Source: Sheuella amnicola
GTDB taxonomy: Bacteria; Pseudomonadota; Gammaproteobacteria; Burkholderiales; Burkholderiaceae_B
DNA: 64,000 bases
Direction of reading: 5' to 3'
Assembly: GCF_010499255.1 (NCBI RefSeq)
Contig: NZ_JAAGRN010000005.1
Span: 248,001-312,000, forward strand
Shown piece by piece: positions 17,141-24,855 of this stretch (the first letter of the stretch is position 1; each line of letters opens with the position of its first letter). The position numbers were made by a program, and so were the translations under genes. Under the pieces are notes generated by a model. That model was not told the DNA's origin. It was given only the letters and a program-made list of their open reading frames with translations, and ran no database searches.

Positions 17141-17923
17141 TTATCGATCCCACACTTCATCAGGTACCGGAAGTCCCGCCAAATCATCCATCGTCAATAT
17201 TCCGTCCGGCTCAATGCCATAGGTCTGCAACATCAGGATCAACTGCCGGGTATGCTGGGCCGAATGCCAGGCTGTGCGCTCCAGCACGTCATGCATGGTG
17301 CGCTTGCCATAATAAGTCGGTACCAAGTACTGCAGAGTCTTGTCCTTTTCGCCGGCCCACCAGGCCAAGAACAGTTCGCGAATCCTCAGGCCCCAATCGG
17401 CAATATCCTTGCCCGCCCAATTATCCGGCGGTACGTCATTAAAGCCTTCGAATTCCAACGGGATCTGGTTGGCCGCTTGCATGCCCATTTCCACCACGCG
17501 AAATACATGAAAAGCCAAGCCGGCGGGTGTACGCTTGCGATCGCGAAACTCTTCGCGCAGGCTGTTCTCAGAAAACTGCTTCACGTAGCGCGCAGCGGCC
17601 TTTGTCACCACGTCGATTCGCGCCACTAGTCCCTCGGGTGGCAAGGGATCCATCAGCTTGGTCTTCAGATCCAGAAACTTCACCACATCGTTAAACGACT
17701 GGCAATACGTGAACTTTCCGCCCAACGCAACGATCGGCACGCTACGCGCACCCAGCGCCAGCAATTCCTCCATCCCGGCCGGATCGTTGTGGACGTCAAT
17801 GGACTCGAACTCGATACCTTGCTTGGCCAGAAACTCTTTTGTTCTTAGACAAGAAGAACAGCCAGGCTGCCAAAACACTTTGATTCGTGCTGACTGGCCC
17901 GGCTCAATACGATCATGCTGCAT
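17141..17923 (-). CDS. Glutaredoxin domain fused to a DinB-like domain
   Basis: A 260-residue cytoplasmic protein made of two parts. Residues of about 10-88 are a glutaredoxin: KVFWQPGCSSCLRTKEFL with a CxxC active site and the cis-proline segment ARSVPIVALGG. Residues of about 100-250 look like a DinB/YfiT helical bundle, with a metal-site-like WHSAQHTRQLILML near residue 225 and an earlier His (AFHVFRV). DinB-like enzymes often act as thiol transferases, so a thiol-dependent reaction with built-in redox recycling is plausible. AAAGGA lies seven bases before the ATG. It is divergent from a LysR gene that probably regulates it. Confidence 0.85.
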   Translation of the reverse strand: MQHDRIEPGQSARIKVFWQPGCSSCLRTKEFLAKQGIEFESIDVHNDPAGMEELLALGARSVPIVALGGKFTYCQSFNDVVKFLDLKTKLMDPLPPEGLVARIDVVTKAAARYVKQFSENSLREEFRDRKRTPAGLAFHVFRVVEMGMQAANQIPLEFEGFNDVPPDNWAGKDIADWGLRIRELFLAWWAGEKDKTLQYLVPTYYGKRTMHDVLERTAWHSAQHTRQLILMLQTYGIEPDGILTMDDLAGLPVPDEVWDR

Positions 17924-18037
17924 TTGATCATCCTTTTATTGTTTTTCGACGTGAGCGACCTGCGTGGGTCTCTCTATCGTGCTCAATTATCTTTGCAAAA
18001 TTTGTCCCGTCTGCAAATCATTCATTGATTAAGGCGC

Positions 18038-18054
18038 CATCGTAAAATACGATG
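18038..18054. promoter_or_regulatory. Palindrome with T-N11-A form: likely LysR operator
   Basis: CATCGTA (18038-18044), AAA, TACGATG (18048-18054) is a perfect 17-base palindrome whose core has the LysR-type T-N11-A arrangement (T at 18040, A at 18052). It lies 35 bases upstream of the LysR start, in the gap shared with the divergent glutaredoxin-DinB gene, the classic place for autoregulation and divergent activation. Confidence 0.6.
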
Positions 18055-18089
18055 ACAGAAGATAAAGCTTCATTATCCATTAGGTAAAT

Positions 18090-18986
18090 ATGTCCCGACT
18101 CGATCCGACATCGTTAAAACTGTTCATCAGCGTCGTAGAGGAAAAAACCATCGGCGCCGCTGCCGCACGTGAACATATCGCAGCCGCTGCCGTCAGCAAA
18201 CGCCTGAGCGATATCGAGCAAGCCTTGGGTACGCCTCTGTTAAGACGCACCAATCGTGGCGTTGAACCTACGGATGCCGGCCTGGCCCTGCTTGCCCTGG
18301 CACGCAACGCCCTACACGAACTGGATCAAATACCTGCACAAATGCAAAGCTACTCGTCCGGTACCCGTGGTCTTGTCAGGGTGTGTGCCAGCATGTCGTC
18401 CATCACACAGTTTTTACCAGGTGATATTCAAACCTTTTTAACCACGCATGAAGGGGTGCAGGTCAATCTGGATGAAAAAATCAGTAGCCTCGTGATCCAA
18501 AGCGTGCAGGAAAACGCCGCCGACATCGGTATCTACACCAACGTCCAAGATACAAAAGGGCTGGAAATTTATCCCTACCGTACCGATCACCTGGTTTTGA
18601 TTATGCCAAAAGGACACCCATTGGGTACACGCAAAGCCTGGGCCTTTAACGACACGCTGCAACACGATTACGTGGGATGGCAAACCGGCAGCGCCATCAA
18701 TCAACAACTTACCAACGCCGCTGCCGCCGCAAGGCAAGACTGGAGGTTAAAAATCCGCGTCAGCAGCTTTGACGCTCTATGCATGATGGTCTCGTCAGGG
18801 CTTGGTGTAGGCGTTCTACCTGAGGCAGTCGCACGTCGCAACGCCAACAACCTCAACATCGAAATCAGGCAACTCACCGACCCTTGGGCTACACGAGAAT
18901 TCAAGATTTGCGTGCGATCCATCAGCGCACTGACTACTGCGGCGAAGATGATGGTTGATCACTTAACGCAAATCGGCTCAAGGTAA
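18090..18986 (+). CDS. LysR-family transcriptional regulator
   Basis: A 298-residue regulator with an N-terminal helix-turn-helix (SLKLFISVVEEKTIGAAAAR, then AAVSKRLSDIEQALGTPLLRRT, about residues 6-52) and a two-lobed periplasmic-binding-like effector domain (about 90-295, with DIGIYTN near 140 and SSGLGVGVLPEAVA near 232). It is divergent from the glutaredoxin-DinB/Bug/deaminase unit, with a T-N11-A palindrome in between, so it most likely regulates that unit together with itself. LysR members usually need a small-molecule co-inducer; which one is not visible. Confidence 0.94.
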   Translation: MSRLDPTSLKLFISVVEEKTIGAAAAREHIAAAAVSKRLSDIEQALGTPLLRRTNRGVEPTDAGLALLALARNALHELDQIPAQMQSYSSGTRGLVRVCASMSSITQFLPGDIQTFLTTHEGVQVNLDEKISSLVIQSVQENAADIGIYTNVQDTKGLEIYPYRTDHLVLIMPKGHPLGTRKAWAFNDTLQHDYVGWQTGSAINQQLTNAAAAARQDWRLKIRVSSFDALCMMVSSGLGVGVLPEAVARRNANNLNIEIRQLTDPWATREFKICVRSISALTTAAKMMVDHLTQIGSR

Positions 18987-19018
18987 AATCAACGTCAGAC
19001 TGACCACTTATATCCCCA

Positions 19019-20146
19019 ATGAAAATCCTGATCGTTTTTGGTACACGGCCTGAAGCCATCAAAATGGCACCGCTTGTCCACGCATTCAAAGCCAACCCCA
19101 GGTTTGAGACCATCGTCTGCGTCACCGCCCAACATCGGCAAATGCTCGATCAGGTTTTGAATATTTTTGATATTCGGCCAGACATTGATTTGAACCTCAT
19201 GAAAGCAGGTCAGGACTTGTACGATGTGACGAGTTTGGTTTTGCTCGGGATGCGCGATGTGCTCAAAACACATCAACCCGATGCCGTCCTCGTGCATGGC
19301 GACACCACCACAGCCTACGCTACTGCCATGGCTGCGTTTTATGCCGGCATACCTGTGGGACACATTGAGGCTGGGCTGCGCACGCACGATATCCGGTCAC
19401 CGTTTCCAGAAGAATTCAATCGCCAAGTCGTCACTAAAGTTTCACACTGGCACTTTGCACCGACTGAATCCAGTAAACAGAATTTGCTTGATGAAGGTGT
19501 TGCGGCCAACACCATTACCGTCACTGGCAATACCGTGATTGATGCTTTGTTCTGGGTGCTAAAACGAATCGACTCTGAGCCAGTCAGACGAAACCAAATT
19601 ACAAGTTTTTTGAATGATCGACTACCTTTTGTATGGCAAAGTCAGAAGTTTGTCTTGATTACTGGGCATCGTCGTGAGAATTTTGGTGCGGGATTTTTAG
19701 AAATTTGTGAGGCGATTAAACAACTGGCGATCAAATATCCCAAGGTGCATTTTGTTTACCCAGTGCATCTGAATCCGAATGTGCAAAAACCTGTGTTCGA
19801 ATTGATCGACGGGATTTCAAATATTCATCTGATTGATCCGCTTGAATATGAGCCCTTCGTTTATCTGCTTAAGCACGCCTATCTTGTGTTGACTGATAGT
19901 GGCGGTATTCAGGAAGAAGCGCCAAGCCTTGGCAAGCCTGTGCTTGTTATGCGCGGTGTCACCGAACGCCCCGAAGCTGTTCAGGCTGGGACGGTTCGGT
20001 TGGTTGGGGCGGATACGGATAAGATCACTAGGAACGTATCGGAACTGCTTGATAATGAACAGAGTTATTTGATGATGTCGAAGGCACACAATCCTTATGG
20101 GGATGGCATCTCGTCGGAGAGGATTGTGGGGGTGTTTGGTGAGTAA
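19019..20146 (+). CDS. wecB: UDP-N-acetylglucosamine 2-epimerase (non-hydrolysing)
   Basis: A 375-residue GT-B-fold epimerase that interconverts UDP-GlcNAc and UDP-ManNAc for surface polysaccharide synthesis. Recognised segments: FGTRPEAIKMAPLV at residue 7, VHGDTTTAYATAMAAFYAGI near 95, GHIEAGLRT (the GHVEAGLRT family signature), TGHRRENFG near 219 and TDSGGIQEEAPSLGKPVLVMR near 295. The normal C-terminal NPYGDG motif is present, so the enzyme is complete. There is no wecC dehydrogenase next to it. Its last 52 bases are overlapped on the opposite strand by the truncated H-NS-like gene, which marks a rearrangement point, and an IS30 element follows. Confidence 0.95.
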   Translation: MKILIVFGTRPEAIKMAPLVHAFKANPRFETIVCVTAQHRQMLDQVLNIFDIRPDIDLNLMKAGQDLYDVTSLVLLGMRDVLKTHQPDAVLVHGDTTTAYATAMAAFYAGIPVGHIEAGLRTHDIRSPFPEEFNRQVVTKVSHWHFAPTESSKQNLLDEGVAANTITVTGNTVIDALFWVLKRIDSEPVRRNQITSFLNDRLPFVWQSQKFVLITGHRRENFGAGFLEICEAIKQLAIKYPKVHFVYPVHLNPNVQKPVFELIDGISNIHLIDPLEYEPFVYLLKHAYLVLTDSGGIQEEAPSLGKPVLVMRGVTERPEAVQAGTVRLVGADTDKITRNVSELLDNEQSYLMMSKAHNPYGDGISSERIVGVFGE

Positions 20147-20328
20147 TGATTTGCCCTGAATGCGGCGGCTAGTTCATCTGGGGCGATACGGTACTCTCGT
20201 ATATCCCGAACAATCGAATCAATTTCGATCTGACGTCTCTTGTTTTTTAGAAATAATGCTTGTTTTTTAAGTTTTTCTATCTCTTTACTAAGTTTTGCCT
20301 GCTTTGCCTTGTAATTCTCAAACGTCAT
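20095..20328 (-). CDS. H-NS-like protein lacking its DNA-binding domain
   Basis: A 77-residue protein. Residues 1-45 are a charged coiled coil (MTFENYKAKQAKLSKEIEKL onwards), followed by IDSIVRDIREYRIAPDELAAAF, which matches the end of the oligomerisation domain and linker of H-NS/BpH3 proteins of Burkholderiales. The family's C-terminal nucleoid-binding domain (the TWSGRGR-P-W region) is missing. Instead, the last 17 codons run backwards through the 3' end of wecB, so the frame was probably cut by a rearrangement joining it to wecB. It could be a dead remnant, or act like the H-NST proteins that poison H-NS oligomers. Expression is unproven. Confidence 0.6.
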   Translation of the reverse strand: MTFENYKAKQAKLSKEIEKLKKQALFLKNKRRQIEIDSIVRDIREYRIAPDELAAAFRANHYSPNTPTILSDEMPSP

Positions 20329-20447
20329 GGATTTTTACCCTTTGAATCATTTCATCCTAGTGGAAAGAAGACGAAAGATTACGCCGGGTAAGAACCTATA
20401 TAAACCTAAGTAGGATGTTTTAATCGCATATGATTATTTTGATCATT

Positions 20448-20472
20448 GGCGGTTTCAAGTACGAAGTGCAAC
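20448..20472 (+). repeat. Left inverted repeat of the IS30 element
   Basis: Twenty-five bases exactly complementary to 21483-21507. The transposase stop codon (20455-20457) lies inside this end. Confidence 0.93.
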
Positions 20473-21408
20473 ACGGTCTAAGGACTGGTGAAACACTTGG
20501 TACGGAGTTTTAAAACCTAATCGTTTTCGTGGTCGATGATTAATACGATCTTGAATCATTTTAAGTTCATCCGAGGTCACGGTCGATAAGGGTCGTTTTT
20601 TAGGTATGTACTGGCGCAGTAAACCATTAAAGTTTTCATTCGTACCTCGTTGCCAACTGGCAAACGGATCTGCAAAGTAAGCCGTCGAGTTCAACGCCTC
20701 ATCCACAACAGCATGATCAGCAAACTCTTTCCCGTTGTCGTAAGTCAATGTCTTGACGCAATGCGCCAGAGGTGCGAGACCCCTGATGATTGCTTGACTG
20801 ACCATGCCAGACGTTTTGCGAGTGACATGGGCCAGAACGGCAAACCCACTTTTACGTTCAACCAGCGTCACGATAGCTTGCTTATGACCTGCGCCTATAA
20901 CCGTATCTCCCTCCCAGTGACCGACCTGACTGCGGGTTTCAACCGAGGCAGGACGTTGGGCAATGGGGCGCCTGCCAATGATTTGGCCACGACGGCTTTT
21001 GCCACTGGCATAGCGCTTACGCCGTTTCTTCTGGCAACGAAGGTGTTTCCAAAGAGAACCGCCTTGAGCCTTGTCAGCATAAACATGCCGGTAAATCGTT
21101 TCGTGGCTGACAGGCAAGAAAGCTGCAATCTGCTCAGGGCTCCATTGGAGCTTAAGGTGCTCAGCGACCTGGTCTCTCGTCGTTTGATCAATTTGAAAGG
21201 CATTACGGCTCGATTGAGCGCGTTCCTGACAAAGCAGATCAGCTTGTCGGGGTCGATAACCCCGCAAACCAGAGTTACGCAAAACCTCCCGACTGATCGT
21301 CGACTTATGTCGACCCAGCATCTGAGCAATCGCTTGGAGGTTCTTTCCTGCTTTCATAAGCACGTAAATCTGATAACGTTCAGTTTGGCTGAGATGTTTA
21401 TAGCTCAT
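20455..21408 (-). CDS. IS30-family transposase
   Basis: A DDE transposase of 317 residues when started at the ATG at 21408 (MSYKHLSQTERYQIYVLMKA), the usual IS30 N-terminus; the frame extends upstream to a GTG at 21465, which is less likely. The N-terminal helix-turn-helix reads LQAIAQMLGRHKSTISREVL. The catalytic domain shows GHWEGDTVIGAGH (first Asp), TLTYDNGKEFADH (second Asp) and the Glu in RGTNENFNGLLRQY, with the IS30-typical PKKRPLSTVT and NHRPRKRLGFKTP after it. All three acidic residues are present and the reading frame is intact, so it should be active. Confidence 0.95.
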   Translation of the reverse strand: MSYKHLSQTERYQIYVLMKAGKNLQAIAQMLGRHKSTISREVLRNSGLRGYRPRQADLLCQERAQSSRNAFQIDQTTRDQVAEHLKLQWSPEQIAAFLPVSHETIYRHVYADKAQGGSLWKHLRCQKKRRKRYASGKSRRGQIIGRRPIAQRPASVETRSQVGHWEGDTVIGAGHKQAIVTLVERKSGFAVLAHVTRKTSGMVSQAIIRGLAPLAHCVKTLTYDNGKEFADHAVVDEALNSTAYFADPFASWQRGTNENFNGLLRQYIPKKRPLSTVTSDELKMIQDRINHRPRKRLGFKTPYQVFHQSLDRVALRT

Positions 21409-21482
21409 AAGGTAACTTTGACTTGCCGGTCTAGGAGCCTGAGATGCTAGAACATTCTCAGCCACCCACCTAATTAATCAAA

Positions 21483-21507
21483 GTTGCACTTCGTACTTGA
21501 AACCGCC
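21483..21507 (-). repeat. Right inverted repeat of the IS30 element
   Basis: Twenty-five bases, the exact complement of the left end at 20448-20472; located upstream of the transposase, where it may overlap the transposase promoter. Confidence 0.93.
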
Positions 21508-21559
21508 ATTTTTAATGTGCGGCAAATTCAGAATAATTTAAAAACTTAATTAGTTCTAA

Positions 21560-23626
21560 ATGAAGACATCTCCACTCACTTCATCTTTGACTACTGAAAA
21601 CCAACATAACAATCATAAATATCGTTCGGATATTGATGGTCTGCGTGCCATAGCAGTTCTTAGTGTTGTGGCGTTTCATGCCTTTCCTGAAAAAATCAAA
21701 GGAGGCTTCATTGGCGTTGATATCTTTTTTGTCATTTCCGGCTTTTTGATAACGAGCATCATTTTTCAAAGTCTGCAAGACGATAAATTTAGTTTTCTTG
21801 ATTTTTACGCACGCCGCATTCGCAGAATATTTCCTGCTCTTATTCTTGTTCTAACGTTTTGTTATGCCGTTGGTTGGTTTGTCTTATTGCAAGACGAGTT
21901 CCAACAATTAGGTAAGCACATCGCCTCTGGGGCACTATTCATTTCGAACCTCACCCTTTGGAATGAAGTTGGCTATTTTGATCATGCCGCTGATACCAAG
22001 GTGCTTTTGCATTTGTGGAGCCTGGGCATCGAAGAACAATTCTATTTAGTTTGGCCGTTTCTCGCATATTTTGCATATAAGCGAAAATTTAATCTTTTAA
22101 CAATTACGGTTTTAGTTTGTCTCATCTCATTCGTGAGCAATATTGCATTTTCAAGCACAAATAAAACACTCGACTTCTTTTCGCCTCAAACAAGATTTTG
22201 GGAGTTATTTGCAGGCTCAATTCTGGCATGGCTTGCGATATATCGTCCCTCCTCAAGTCAAAAATTTAAATACCATTTGAATGATTGGCTAAACAAAATC
22301 ATCTTTAACGAAAAGGCCCAAAATTGCGAAAACACACTTAGCAACGTTTGTTCAATCATCGGAGCAGTTCTAATCATTACGGGAATTTTATGCATTAATA
22401 AAAATCTGATCTTCCCCGGATGGTGGGCGACACTACCTGTTCTAGGAGCTACTCTGATTATTATTGCAAGCCCTTTAGGATTCATAAACAAATCCATTCT
22501 ATCCAACCCTGTTCTAGTATGGTTCGGCCTGATTAGCTACCCCCTGTATCTGTGGCATTGGCCATTATTATCATTTGGTCGAATTATCTTTAGTGATGCT
22601 CCTCCGCCTCTAGTCCGAGGAGCTTTAATTATTATTTCGTTCCTTTTGGCCTGGTTGACCTTTCAACTAATTGAAAAACCAATCAGATTTGGTACAAATA
22701 AAAATATCAAGGCATTCATCCTTGTAGGATTATTAGCACTCATCGGATACGTTGGCCTCAATACAGACTTACGGCAAGGACTACCTTTTAGAACTGTCGT
22801 TCTTGATCAAAAAGTTAATAGCGATTTATTGCAATGGGACAGTTTCAAATCATCAGGATGCACCAAGGAATTGGGAGTTGAATCAAATTTTTGCATCAAA
22901 TTCGGTAATGAATCTAATATAAAAGTTGCAGTCATCGGCGACAGTACCGGAAACTCTATCGCACCAGGACTCGCCGATGCGCTTGCCCCCAAGGGTATCG
23001 GACTGATCAATATTGGGGGATGGACCTGCCCCCCCATTCGTGGGCTTGTTGAAACAGCTCACTGGGGAAGAATAAACAAGTGCCCTGAAATCATCAATAA
23101 GACCTATCAGTATCTGGCCTTACACAAAAATATCGAAACAGTTATTTTCGCTATCTTCGCTTCTGATTTGAAATATTGGGATATCCCTGGCACCTCCTTC
23201 AATGCAACGATTGAGGAAAAATTTACGGCGATCAAGCCATTTATTACCCAATCGATTAAAGAGCTACAAAGCCTCGGAAAGAAGGTCATTGTTACTTACG
23301 ATGCCCCTTACTCAAACATCTCTGCTCGCGACTGCATCCCTAGGCCTGGACTAAACAAAACATCGCATGCTTGCAATATTCCAATTCAAGAGCTGCCCGA
23401 TCGGGAACCAAATATTCATCTTTTTGACGTGCTGTTTAAAAACATAAAGGATATTTGTATTTTCAGTCAATCCCCAGTATTGCTGAATAATGGACATTTG
23501 AACTTTATCGATCAGACTGGACAGCTATTGTTGAGAGACACACATCACTTAAGTTATCGAGGTTCGCAAAAAATTGCAGAAAATTTAATATCATCCGATT
23601 GCCTTCCAAACTTTAAGACTAATTAG
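21560..23626 (+). CDS. Acyltransferase-3/SGNH fusion (OatA-like O-acyltransferase)
   Basis: A 688-residue membrane enzyme. The first 390 residues are an acyltransferase-3 domain with about ten or eleven helices and the motifs YRSDIDGLRAIAVLSVVAFH at residue 22, RIRRIFPALILVL near 83 and LHLWSLGIEEQFYLVWPF near 150. A periplasmic SGNH domain follows (about 440-685), with the nucleophile in AVIGDSTGNS near 460 and the Asp-His pair in RDTHHLSYRG near 658. Such proteins carry an acyl group, usually acetyl, across the inner membrane onto a glycan. It is the first gene after the IS element, and is a paralog of three other fusions in this locus. Confidence 0.93.
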   Translation: MKTSPLTSSLTTENQHNNHKYRSDIDGLRAIAVLSVVAFHAFPEKIKGGFIGVDIFFVISGFLITSIIFQSLQDDKFSFLDFYARRIRRIFPALILVLTFCYAVGWFVLLQDEFQQLGKHIASGALFISNLTLWNEVGYFDHAADTKVLLHLWSLGIEEQFYLVWPFLAYFAYKRKFNLLTITVLVCLISFVSNIAFSSTNKTLDFFSPQTRFWELFAGSILAWLAIYRPSSSQKFKYHLNDWLNKIIFNEKAQNCENTLSNVCSIIGAVLIITGILCINKNLIFPGWWATLPVLGATLIIIASPLGFINKSILSNPVLVWFGLISYPLYLWHWPLLSFGRIIFSDAPPPLVRGALIIISFLLAWLTFQLIEKPIRFGTNKNIKAFILVGLLALIGYVGLNTDLRQGLPFRTVVLDQKVNSDLLQWDSFKSSGCTKELGVESNFCIKFGNESNIKVAVIGDSTGNSIAPGLADALAPKGIGLINIGGWTCPPIRGLVETAHWGRINKCPEIINKTYQYLALHKNIETVIFAIFASDLKYWDIPGTSFNATIEEKFTAIKPFITQSIKELQSLGKKVIVTYDAPYSNISARDCIPRPGLNKTSHACNIPIQELPDREPNIHLFDVLFKNIKDICIFSQSPVLLNNGHLNFIDQTGQLLLRDTHHLSYRGSQKIAENLISSDCLPNFKTN

Positions 23627-23648
23627 CTCTATTTCTAAAATCTAATAA

Positions 23649-24818
23649 ATGGAAAAAAGAAGTGCAATTCCAATCTTGGACTTAACTGAGTCGAGTCACC
23701 TGAATTCTCTGGATGGATTTCGTGCATGCCTCGCATTATGGGTATATTTTGGACACCTTGCTGATGCATCCGGGTTTCAAACCCGCCTTTTATCTTTGCA
23801 TCCCTTAGCTGTCGATCTTTTTATGGTGCTATCAGGCTTTTTAATGGTGCACACATGGAAACAAGATTTACAACAGACCAAGTTTTTAAGCCAATCGACT
23901 CTGAATTTCTATCTCATGAGATTTTTTAGAATCGCGCCCCTATATTATTTATTGTTGCTCATTTGTTATGCGTTTGGCCCCTCTCTGGCCATGATGCACG
24001 ATTTTATTCTCAAGACATTGCCTCCACCTTGGGCACAGAACATTGAAAATTTTGATCCTCGGACCGATTGGAGCTTTATTAGTTTTCGCTGGATTTACTT
24101 TCATATCAGCTTTCTCTTTGGTCTGGTTCCAGGCATGGAAAACAGCACTCCCTTGCCGGACTGGAGTCTTTCTCTGGAGATGCAGTTTTATTTCGTGTTT
24201 CCTTTGTTACTGGTCTTATGGCGAAAAATTCCGACACTCCTGATTGCCATAGGATTGGCCGTATTAGCGTTTTGGGCACCTAAACTTTGGGGCAATTATT
24301 TGGATGCAGGCATACTCAGCCACTTTGGACAGCCTAGTTTTCTGCCATATCGACTGAACGCATTTTTCGCTGGAATGCTAGTCGCGCTTTGGTTACGTCA
24401 ACGCAATACAGCACAGCCAATCAAGCGCTTGTCCAACATCCTTTTCCCATTAGCAGCTTGCATTTGCATCTTGCCGCTTTCAAAACCGGTCATTTTGGGA
24501 TATTTATTTTTTGTAGCGATCTCATTTGAAAAGATGCCGCTTGTTTCACCTTTGTTGAGCTTGAAGCCTCTCCGTTTTTTAGGTGACATTTCTTATTCAA
24601 TCTACTTATGTCATATCCTGATCGTCTATCCGATCGTGTATGTCTTGACACAAACCGCTGACTTTCTTCAACGATCTCCTATTGAGCGTTTTTCTATCAG
24701 CCTTTTTCTGACATTACCTCTGGTTATCTTGAGTTCTTATATTCTTTACCGCTTTGTCGAGCTGCCATCGATTCGCTTTGGAAAGAAAATATCTCGAGGT
24801 CCTCGTCAATCACCTTAA
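23649..24818 (+). CDS. Acyltransferase-3 family protein (no SGNH domain)
   Basis: A 389-residue integral membrane acyltransferase. Motifs: LNSLDGFRACLALWVYFGHL near residue 19 (with the catalytic His), DLFMVLSGFLMVHTW, FYLMRFFRIAPLYYL and DWSLSLEMQFYFVFPLLLVL near 175. About ten helices fill the length and there is no periplasmic hydrolase domain, so it differs from the long neighbours and is closer to the O-antigen and exopolysaccharide acetyltransferase type. It follows the long acyltransferase by 22 bases, in the same direction, suggesting one operon. The substrate is unknown. Confidence 0.92.
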   Translation: MEKRSAIPILDLTESSHLNSLDGFRACLALWVYFGHLADASGFQTRLLSLHPLAVDLFMVLSGFLMVHTWKQDLQQTKFLSQSTLNFYLMRFFRIAPLYYLLLLICYAFGPSLAMMHDFILKTLPPPWAQNIENFDPRTDWSFISFRWIYFHISFLFGLVPGMENSTPLPDWSLSLEMQFYFVFPLLLVLWRKIPTLLIAIGLAVLAFWAPKLWGNYLDAGILSHFGQPSFLPYRLNAFFAGMLVALWLRQRNTAQPIKRLSNILFPLAACICILPLSKPVILGYLFFVAISFEKMPLVSPLLSLKPLRFLGDISYSIYLCHILIVYPIVYVLTQTADFLQRSPIERFSISLFLTLPLVILSSYILYRFVELPSIRFGKKISRGPRQSP

Positions 24819-24830
24819 TATCAATTCATC

Positions 24831-24855
24831 ACCAAAATTACCTATAAATTTTGGT
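24831..24855. terminator. Hairpin between convergent genes
   Basis: ACCAAAATT (24831-24839) pairs perfectly with AATTTTGGT (24847-24855) over a seven-base loop, followed on the plus strand by TTTC. It lies 13 bases after the acyltransferase stop and covers the stop codon of the convergent membrane-protein gene. AT-rich stem with a short U-run, so only a moderate terminator. Confidence 0.45.

Larger units (their letters stand above)
20445..21510 (-). mobile_element. Complete IS30-family insertion sequence
   Basis: The element runs from 20448 to 21507 (1060 bases). Perfect 25-base inverted ends (20448-20472 and 21483-21507, starting GGCGGTTTCAAGTACG) enclose one transposase gene. Both ends are bordered by ATT (20445-20447 and 21508-21510), a three-base target duplication of the size expected for IS30. 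The intact ends, intact gene and duplication imply a recent insertion. It separates wecB and the H-NS-like remnant from the acyltransferase-rich part of the glycan locus. Confidence 0.93.

Noticed and set aside
20650-21450. A 266-codon plus-strand frame inside the IS30 element
   Set aside because: Antisense to the transposase whose DDE motifs are intact; composition shows no protein-like pattern.
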